Shown piece after piece: positions 46,319 to 50,960 of a DNA stretch of 50,960 nucleotides. Within the stretch, counting starts at the first letter, position 1; every line of letters begins with the position of its first letter. Both the position numbers and the translations under genes were made by a program. The notes under the pieces were generated by a model that did no database searches, was not told where the DNA came from, and was given only the letters and a program-made list of their open reading frames with translations. This DNA is from Nocardia tenerifensis NBRC 101015. GTDB taxonomy: Bacteria; Actinomycetota; Actinomycetes; Mycobacteriales; Mycobacteriaceae. The DNA lies in contig NZ_BAGH01000371.1 in assembly GCF_000308715.1 (NCBI RefSeq), forward strand, positions 1-50,960, read 5' to 3'.

Positions 46319-46485
46319 CGACCGGGGATAGTTCGGCTAACAATTCGCGCGCCACGATTGACCACGCGCGCACCGTCCGCGATGATCGCAGCACCTCGTA
46401 TTTCTGAAGCTTTCGCGACGAGGTACTCCTATCACCCTGGCATTCGGCGCGCAGCGTGGCGGCAAGGCGAAGAGAGGTCGGAAAT

Positions 46486-47010
46486 TTGATCAGCAACAGG
46501 CGTTTTCGTGATTGGTCGGCCAGATCCGCGGTACTGATCGGGATCGCTTCGGCCGGATTCGCCGCGACGGGCACCGCGCAGGCTGAACCGCTATGGCCCG
46601 GCGGCCCCGATATCCCGGGTGTACCGGCCATCATCCAGCCACCGCCGCCCCCGCCGGTCTACGCGCCGTGCACCGCGGCGAAGGTCCGCCTGTGCTTGCG
46701 GATATCCACCAAGGAAATGTGGCTGATGGAGGACGGTAAGACCGTCTACGGTCCGAAGCCGATCGAGGTCGGCCGGCCCGGATACGAGACCCATGTCGGT
46801 GTCTTCGACGTCGACTTCAAGCGCGAACATTTCTGGAGCACAATGCACAACGCTCCGATGGAATGGGCCGTCTTCTTCGACGGCGATATCGCCACCCACA
46901 TCGGCCCGCTCGATTCGATGTCGCACGGCTGTATTCGGATGAATCCCGATGCGGCCGAGGCCACCTATCACCACCTCGAACCGGGCGACATCGTCGAAGT
47001 GGTGGAGTGA
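46486..47010 (+). CDS. Exported L,D-transpeptidase (YkuD)
   Basis: A 174-residue exported enzyme that makes 3-3 peptidoglycan cross-links or links proteins to the wall. The YkuD motif HIGPLDSMSHGCIRM carries His and the catalytic Cys149. The signal peptide ends near AQA|EP (residue 33), followed by a Pro-rich spacer (IIQPPPPPPVYAP). The start is a TTG at 46486, 9 bases from GAGAGG; a GTG at 46456 would add ten residues without a ribosome site. Two further Cys (APCTAAKVRLCL) could pair. A 13-bp hairpin with T-run follows the gene. Confidence 0.87.
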   Translation: MISNRRFRDWSARSAVLIGIASAGFAATGTAQAEPLWPGGPDIPGVPAIIQPPPPPPVYAPCTAAKVRLCLRISTKEMWLMEDGKTVYGPKPIEVGRPGYETHVGVFDVDFKREHFWSTMHNAPMEWAVFFDGDIATHIGPLDSMSHGCIRMNPDAAEATYHHLEPGDIVEVVE

Positions 47011-47028
47011 CCCTACATCCACAGAACG

Positions 47029-47061
47029 AAACGGGATGCCCACGACGGGCATCCCGTTTTT
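47029..47061 (+). terminator. Strong Rho-independent terminator
   Basis: AAACGGGATGCCC (47029-47041) pairs perfectly with 47047-47059 around ACGAC, followed by T residues to 47061. It ends the L,D-transpeptidase transcript and, since the left arm starts with A residues, could also serve the convergent glycosidase gene. Confidence 0.9.
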
Positions 47062-47077
47062 CGTCGCGGCCGACGAC

Positions 47078-48511
47078 TCAGGGCACCGCGAGATCCACGC
47101 AGCCGGGGGTCGGATCGACGACCGCGCACCCGGCGGGCTGCCGGGTGGGCCGGTAGTCCGCCGGAACCCCGCCCGCCGCGATGGTCTCGGTGTAGGTGGC
47201 GACGGCCTTGGTGGCGCGGCGCTCCAGCGCGGGATCCTCGCGCACGTTCACGGTGTAGAGGCCGAATCGCGGGCTGTAGCTGCCCCATTCGTAGTTGTCG
47301 GTGATGCTCCAGTAGTTGTAGCCGATCAGGTTCACGCCGTCGGCCTTGGCGCGTTGCAGCCAGTAGACGGTGTCGCGCAGATGGTCGCTGCGGTTGTAAT
47401 TGCCTGTGCCGGGGGCGTTGTCGTCGTCGGAGTTCGCGTTCTCCGTCGGCATGCCGTTCTCGACCACGTAGATCGGCAGGTCGGGCTTGCCGATCCTGCG
47501 AGCCTCGTCGGCGTAGCGCTTCACCGCGTAGTAGATGCCTTCGGTCCGGATGGGCAGGTTCCACATGCCCGGCGACCCGACGGCCGCGATGGAGCGCACG
47601 GTCGCCGGTGGGCTCGAGGCCGGCGGTTCGTAGGCGAAGTAGTAGTCGACACCGATGTAGTCGAGCCGGTCCCCGATCTTGGCGAACAGACCGCCGTTGA
47701 CCTGGTCGTCGATGCCCGCGACGTAGCCGATATTGCTGGTCACCTGCGCGTCGGGCCGCACCCGATGGATGTAGTCGTAGATATTGTTGTGCGCTTCGGC
47801 CACGAGATCTTCCATGCGCCCCTGATCGGTGGCGTTGTTGCGCACCTCGTGCATGATGTAGGCGACGGGCTCGTTGATGGTGACCCACAGCGGATTTCGC
47901 TGCGCGTAACGGTCGACCACCTTGCGCATGTTGGTCAGCCAGGCGGCCGGCATCTCCGGGTTGTCCCAGCCGGTGTCCGGGCTGTCGGAGTGCGGTCCGT
48001 GGAAGGCGCCGTCGTAGGCCCAGCCCGGATACACCCAGTGGTCGAGGGTGAGCATCGGGCGCAGGCCGGCATTGATGATCTTGGCGATCACCTTGTCGTA
48101 GAAGCGGAATCCGTCGGCGTCCCACTCGAGTCTGCTCGTCGGCTGTAGCCGCGCCCACTCGATGCCGATCCGGAACACCTTGACGCCCAGCGATTTCGCG
48201 AGGTCGATATCGGCGGCGTAGCGATCGTAGAAGTCGATCGAGCCCTGGTACCTGTCGAACTCCGGGTGGTGCTCGATGTAGCGCACCCAGTTGCTGTCGG
48301 GCGCGTGGTTGTCCTGCGAGGCCCGGCCCGACGGCGGCGCGTGCCCCTCCGACTGGAAGCCGGACGCCGCTACGCCCCATAGGAAGTCAGGCCCGAGCGC
48401 GGCGACTCCCGTCACCGGCTCCGGCGGGGCGGCGGCACTCACGCCGGGTAGCAGCGGCGCGGTCATCGAGATAGCGAGCGCTAGCGCGGCACGCCCAGTC
48501 CATCTGCGCAT
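47078..48511 (-). CDS. Secreted GH1-family beta-glycosidase
   Basis: A 477-residue exported glycoside hydrolase family 1 enzyme. The acid/base Glu214 is in VTINEPVAY and the nucleophile Glu351 in IYVVENGMP. The N-terminal PDFLWGVAASGFQSEGHAPP and WARLQP... also match the family. The signal peptide ends near SAA|AP. Secretion is unusual for GH1, which is mostly cytoplasmic, but occurs in Nocardia and Mycobacterium. It would cleave beta-glucosides or similar sugars outside the cell. The last ~35 residues (RQPAGCAVVDPTPGCVDLAV) hold two Cys and add a short tail. Confidence 0.9.
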   Translation of the reverse strand: MRRWTGRAALALAISMTAPLLPGVSAAAPPEPVTGVAALGPDFLWGVAASGFQSEGHAPPSGRASQDNHAPDSNWVRYIEHHPEFDRYQGSIDFYDRYAADIDLAKSLGVKVFRIGIEWARLQPTSRLEWDADGFRFYDKVIAKIINAGLRPMLTLDHWVYPGWAYDGAFHGPHSDSPDTGWDNPEMPAAWLTNMRKVVDRYAQRNPLWVTINEPVAYIMHEVRNNATDQGRMEDLVAEAHNNIYDYIHRVRPDAQVTSNIGYVAGIDDQVNGGLFAKIGDRLDYIGVDYYFAYEPPASSPPATVRSIAAVGSPGMWNLPIRTEGIYYAVKRYADEARRIGKPDLPIYVVENGMPTENANSDDDNAPGTGNYNRSDHLRDTVYWLQRAKADGVNLIGYNYWSITDNYEWGSYSPRFGLYTVNVREDPALERRATKAVATYTETIAAGGVPADYRPTRQPAGCAVVDPTPGCVDLAVP

Positions 48512-48603
48512 AAACCGAGAACTTAACCGAAGAATTGCTGAACTTTGGTCAACCCCAGGTCGCAGCGGCGAGTGCGGAGCGGCGGCCGGGCTCGTTCGCC
48601 GAG

Positions 48604-49104
48604 CTAGTTGACGGACAATCGATGACCGATCCGGGGAATCGGCACGGTCGGCGGGGCGCCGTATGCCCCGTTGCTGGCAACGATGGCCGCCTCCTCGGCC
48701 GCCGCGGCGGTGTCGGCGATCGCGACATCATCCGGCGCGAAGGCGGCGGCCTTGGCCGCGGCGAGCGCGGCGGCGGCCGCGTCCTGAACGGTCACCGCCG
48801 CGTCGGCGGCGGCGACCGCGTAGAAGGTCGCTCTGGTCGCGTGGTTGGCGGCGACGTAGGCGTGCCACGCCGCGTCGCGGGTCGTGTTCGCGGTCGCGAC
48901 GGCGCGCGCGGAGTCGTGGGCGCGCGCGACATGGTCGACGGCCTTCTCCCGGTTCACCGCTCGCTTGGCCGCCACGCTCGCGCGGTCGGCGGCGCCGCAC
49001 GCCCGCGCGTGCGCCTGGGCGAGCAGTGCGCGGGTGGTGTCGGTCACCGCCAGCACCACGGTGCCGCGCCCGCCGGGCAGCATTGGAATAACTTTGGCTA
49101 CCAA
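48604..49104 (-). CDS. Alanine-rich hypothetical protein, 166 residues
   Basis: I do not recognise this protein. It is about a third alanine with regularly spaced charged residues (HARACGAADRASVAAKRAVN, DAAAAALAAAKAAAFAPDD), so mostly helical, perhaps coiled. The start is a TTG at 49104, seven bases before the stop codon of the upstream 56-residue gene ends, which suggests coupled translation; an ATG at 49083 is an alternative. The N-terminal LPGGRGTVVLAVTDTTRALL may be a hydrophobic anchor. Function unknown. Confidence 0.55.
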   Translation of the reverse strand: MVAKVIPMLPGGRGTVVLAVTDTTRALLAQAHARACGAADRASVAAKRAVNREKAVDHVARAHDSARAVATANTTRDAAWHAYVAANHATRATFYAVAAADAAVTVQDAAAAALAAAKAAAFAPDDVAIADTAAAAEEAAIVASNGAYGAPPTVPIPRIGHRLSVN

Positions 49105-49268
49105 CGGAATCCGCCTACCCGGCCGACCTGTTCCGCGCCTTCGTCCGGATCGAGCCAGTTCGAGCCGACGGCGTCGGCTCGCCAGAAGGCCACGGAATCC
49201 GTTCCCGCACAGTAGAGGACGACGGCCAGCACCACCGCGGCCGCCAATGTGTTGCACAGACGTGTCAC
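49098..49268 (-). CDS. Small exported or membrane protein, 56 residues
   Basis: A GTG start at 49268 lies 7 bases from GAGGAG. One hydrophobic helix (CNTLAAAVVLAVVLYCAG) near the N-terminus, then a polar tail rich in Trp, Asp and Gly (VAFWRADAVGSNWLDPDEGA). It could be a signal-anchored peptide. It overlaps the start of the alanine-rich gene by 7 bases. Function unknown. Confidence 0.55.
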   Translation of the reverse strand: MTRLCNTLAAAVVLAVVLYCAGTDSVAFWRADAVGSNWLDPDEGAEQVGRVGGFRW

Positions 49269-49333
49269 AGGAAAACTCCTCGACCAAGTGCCGGAGATCC
49301 CCGGCGGATGCGACAACAGCACGGAATACGCGG

Positions 49334-49390
49334 GAGCGCGCGGCTCCGGCGCGTCCGAACTCGCTTCGGAGCCGAGGGAGCCGCGCGCTC
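49334..49390 (-). terminator. Nested hairpin ending the 36-residue gene
   Basis: On the minus strand, a perfect 14-bp stem (49334-49347 with 49377-49390; arm GAGCGCGCGGCTCC) encloses a smaller hairpin (TCCGAA/TTCGGA at 49354-49370). It starts 5 bases after the stop of the tiny hydrophobic peptide gene. Confidence 0.75.
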
Positions 49391-49395
49391 GCCGC

Positions 49396-49506
49396 CTAGC
49401 CCAATATGCCGAAGGTGAGAATCCCGACGGCGTTCTCCGTTACCGCGAGCACGCTGTTCACCAGACCGAGCACGGTGTGCACCAGATCGAAGACACCACT
49501 CAACAT
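49396..49506 (-). CDS. Tiny hydrophobic peptide, 36 residues
   Basis: The ATG at 49506 lies behind a textbook AGGAGC site at 6 bases (minus strand). The peptide, LSGVFDLVHTVLGLVNSVLA followed by VTENAVGILTFGILG, is almost wholly hydrophobic with only Asp, Glu and one His, and could form one amphipathic or membrane helix. It ends at a dedicated nested hairpin. A second tiny hydrophobic peptide gene (49920-50003) lies divergent from it, again with its own terminator. Function unknown; a membrane-active or signalling peptide is a guess. Confidence 0.6.
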   Translation of the reverse strand: MLSGVFDLVHTVLGLVNSVLAVTENAVGILTFGILG

Positions 49507-49919
49507 GACTTGCTCCTGTGATACGCCATTGACGGATCGGGGCCATTCGCCCCACGAGAACACGAGCCGATCGACGAGGAACGCTAGCGCATCGGTCGGC
49601 AAAAGGACAAAGCCACCCTCGTTGAGCGCGTTCCGTGGCGGCCCGCCGACCCAACCCGGGCATTGCGCCAGCTCACAGCCGTTTTTGAACTGGCTCGAAA
49701 TTTTTTCCATCCGAACGCATCCGGGCAACGAAGACACTATCGACGCCTGCCTCTGACGGTTCCCGGCTTTGTCGGCGTTGGATCAGCCACCGGGGTTGGT
49801 CCCGCCGCTCGGCGCCTTCGAAGCGGAGCAGTACCGACGTTTCAGACCGAGCGTCGGGTGTACCGCGCCGAAGTCTCGACCGAACGGCCACGCAACCACA
49901 GGAATATGAAAGGGAAATC
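49507..49919. other. Region between two divergent micropeptide genes
   Basis: 413 bases without a supported gene. An A/T-rich patch with GTTTTTGAAC and GAAATTTTTTCC (about 49681-49708) stands out in this GC-rich DNA and may be promoter sequence. No palindrome found. Confidence 0.4.
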
Positions 49920-50003
49920 ATGATCGCACAGCTCCTCAACTGCGTCGTCTCCGCTCTGACCACGGGACTCATGAGCGTTATCACCCCGCTGATCGGCGGC
50001 TGA
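49920..50003 (+). CDS. Tiny hydrophobic peptide, 27 residues
   Basis: ATG at 49920, behind GAAAGGG at 6 bases. The peptide IAQLLNCVVSALTTGLMSVI then TPLIGG is neutral and hydrophobic, with one Cys and no charged residue. It ends 8 bases before a perfect 13-bp hairpin, so it is a complete small transcription unit. It stands divergent from a 36-residue hydrophobic peptide gene, and before a cutinase gene. Function unknown. Confidence 0.6.
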   Translation: MIAQLLNCVVSALTTGLMSVITPLIGG

Positions 50004-50010
50004 TCCCACG

Positions 50011-50045
50011 CGGTCCGGGGTGGCGGCGAAGCCCACCCCGGACCG
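50011..50045 (+). terminator. Hairpin terminator of the 27-residue gene
   Basis: CGGTCCGGGGTGG (50011-50023) pairs perfectly with 50033-50045 around a 9-base loop. It separates the micropeptide gene from the cutinase gene. Confidence 0.8.
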
Positions 50046-50111
50046 GCGGACGCCGGAGACTCTCCCGACCAGAACCAGCCTCAGGCCGAGCCACGACACT
50101 ACGAAGGTGGG

Positions 50112-50960
50112 ATGTTGCGTCGAATTCTGTTCTCCAGAACAGGCATTCGGAGACTAGGGATCATCGTCGCAAGCGCGGCCCTCGCCGCGAACGCCGGAGT
50201 GAGTCTGGCCGCGGCTCAGCCGTCGACCGGCCGGTCGACGCGCTGCCCGGCGCTGTACGCCATCGGCGTTCCCGGCACCGGCGAGTCCTCTCCCGAGGCC
50301 GACCCCGCAGCGGATCGCGGCATGCTGGCGACGATCTTCGAGCCCATGCTCGCCGCCGAACCCGGCCGGGTCGACCGGGCCTACCTCGCCTACGAAGCCG
50401 GCTTCGGCGGCGCGGTGCCCGGCGGCGCCGTCCCGTACTCGCAGTCGGTGACCGGCGGACTGCAACAGCTGCGGGCGATGGCGCAGTCCGTCGTCGACCG
50501 ATGCCAGAACACTCGGCTGGCCCTCGTCGGCTACTCACAGGGCGCACACATAGCCTCGCTGTTCGCCCAGGAGATCGGCCGCGGCCAGTCCAGCATCGCG
50601 GCCGACCGCGTCGCGGGCGTCGCCCTGCTCGCCGACCCGACCCGTTACCCCGGCGCACCGCTGTTCCCCGGCGCCGCAGGCCAACTCGCCCCCGACTCCC
50701 CGCCGGGCACGGTGGCCGCGGGGCTGGCCGCGCTGCAGTCCCAGCCCGCGTCCGCCGCGGGCGGCGGCATCGGACCGCTGCGCGACCTCGCCCCCGACTT
50801 CGGCGCGCTCACCGGCCGGGTCGCGTCGCTGTGCATCGACGGCGACCTGGCGTGCGACTCCCCGGCGAACGCGCCGATCCTGCACATGATCACCAACATC
50901 GCCGGTCAGGCGCTGCTGCCCATCGATGATCCGCTGACCGCGCTGTCCTCGCTCGCCGAC
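50112..50960 (+). CDS. Cutinase-family esterase, 5' part
   Basis: Open to the window end (283 codons, no stop). The ATG at 50112 follows AAGG. An N-terminal signal region (GIIVASAALAANAGVSLAAA) precedes the mature start STRCPALYAIGVPGTGESS. The cutinase nucleophile motif is GYSQG with Ser142, and CIDGDLACDSP holds the Cys and Asp of the second catalytic stretch; the His should lie near the end shown (ILHMIT) or just past it. Such enzymes of mycolic-acid bacteria hydrolyse lipid esters at the cell surface or outside. The gene starts 66 bases after the micropeptide terminator. Confidence 0.85.
   Translation, partial: MLRRILFSRTGIRRLGIIVASAALAANAGVSLAAAQPSTGRSTRCPALYAIGVPGTGESSPEADPAADRGMLATIFEPMLAAEPGRVDRAYLAYEAGFGGAVPGGAVPYSQSVTGGLQQLRAMAQSVVDRCQNTRLALVGYSQGAHIASLFAQEIGRGQSSIAADRVAGVALLADPTRYPGAPLFPGAAGQLAPDSPPGTVAAGLAALQSQPASAAGGGIGPLRDLAPDFGALTGRVASLCIDGDLACDSPANAPILHMITNIAGQALLPIDDPLTALSSLAD

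Noticed and set aside
1..50960. tRNA, rRNA, CRISPR arrays, insertion sequences
   Set aside because: I looked for cloverleaf-like segments, regular direct repeats with spacers, and transposase motifs and found none. The only tandem repeats lie inside coding sequence.

Overview
The window is about 51 kb of very GC-rich DNA with actinobacterial coding style: GTG and TTG starts, short intergenic gaps and several likely leaderless genes. A secreted mycolyltransferase of the antigen 85 type, a cutinase, F420-type PPOX and RibD-C reductases, a TerD-AIM24 fusion and a Baeyer-Villiger-like monooxygenase point to a mycolic-acid actinomycete, most likely Nocardia or a close relative. This is inference; the window holds no rRNA or other marker gene.

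Left part (1-9,834): the 3' end of a molybdopterin oxidoreductase, an APC permease divergent from an SDR reductase, an unknown protein, a manganese catalase, an alpha/beta hydrolase divergent from a TetR regulator with two operator-like palindromes between them, an SDR/CPBP-protease pair, and a PPOX/RibD-C operon divergent from an HxlR regulator with its own palindrome.

Centre-left (9,847-20,643): one 10.8-kb non-ribosomal peptide synthetase gene on the minus strand. Its order is A(MT)-T-C-A-T-C-T-C-A-T. It has two serine-type A domains, one embedded methyltransferase, one module without an A domain, a last A domain with a beta-alanine-like code, and no thioesterase. No MbtH, tailoring or export gene lies next to it.

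Middle (20,935-28,553): acyltransferase, mycolyltransferase with a five-codon leader ORF, spermidine-synthase-like protein, phosphoesterase, NUDIX hydrolase facing a TPR/HTH regulator, then an accessory stretch of tiny genes and decayed coding sequence.

Right part (28,833-50,960): mostly secreted enzymes and small regulators. These are an M3 oligopeptidase, an S1 protease, a TerD protein, a NUDIX protein, a free-standing 59-residue sigma-70 region 1.1-like protein, a G1-type peptidase, a lysozyme-like protein, two paralogous carboxylesterase lipoproteins, a monooxygenase, a Gly-Tyr repeat protein, a TetR regulator, a STAS/HATPase partner-switch pair whose kinase is frameshifted, a 5'-truncated enoyl-CoA hydratase, TerD-AIM24, an L,D-transpeptidase and a GH1 glycosidase. 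The end holds two very small hydrophobic peptides, each with its own hairpin terminator, and the start of a cutinase. The strongest candidates for something new are the orphan region 1.1 protein, the two hairpin-terminated micropeptides, and the incomplete NRPS line.
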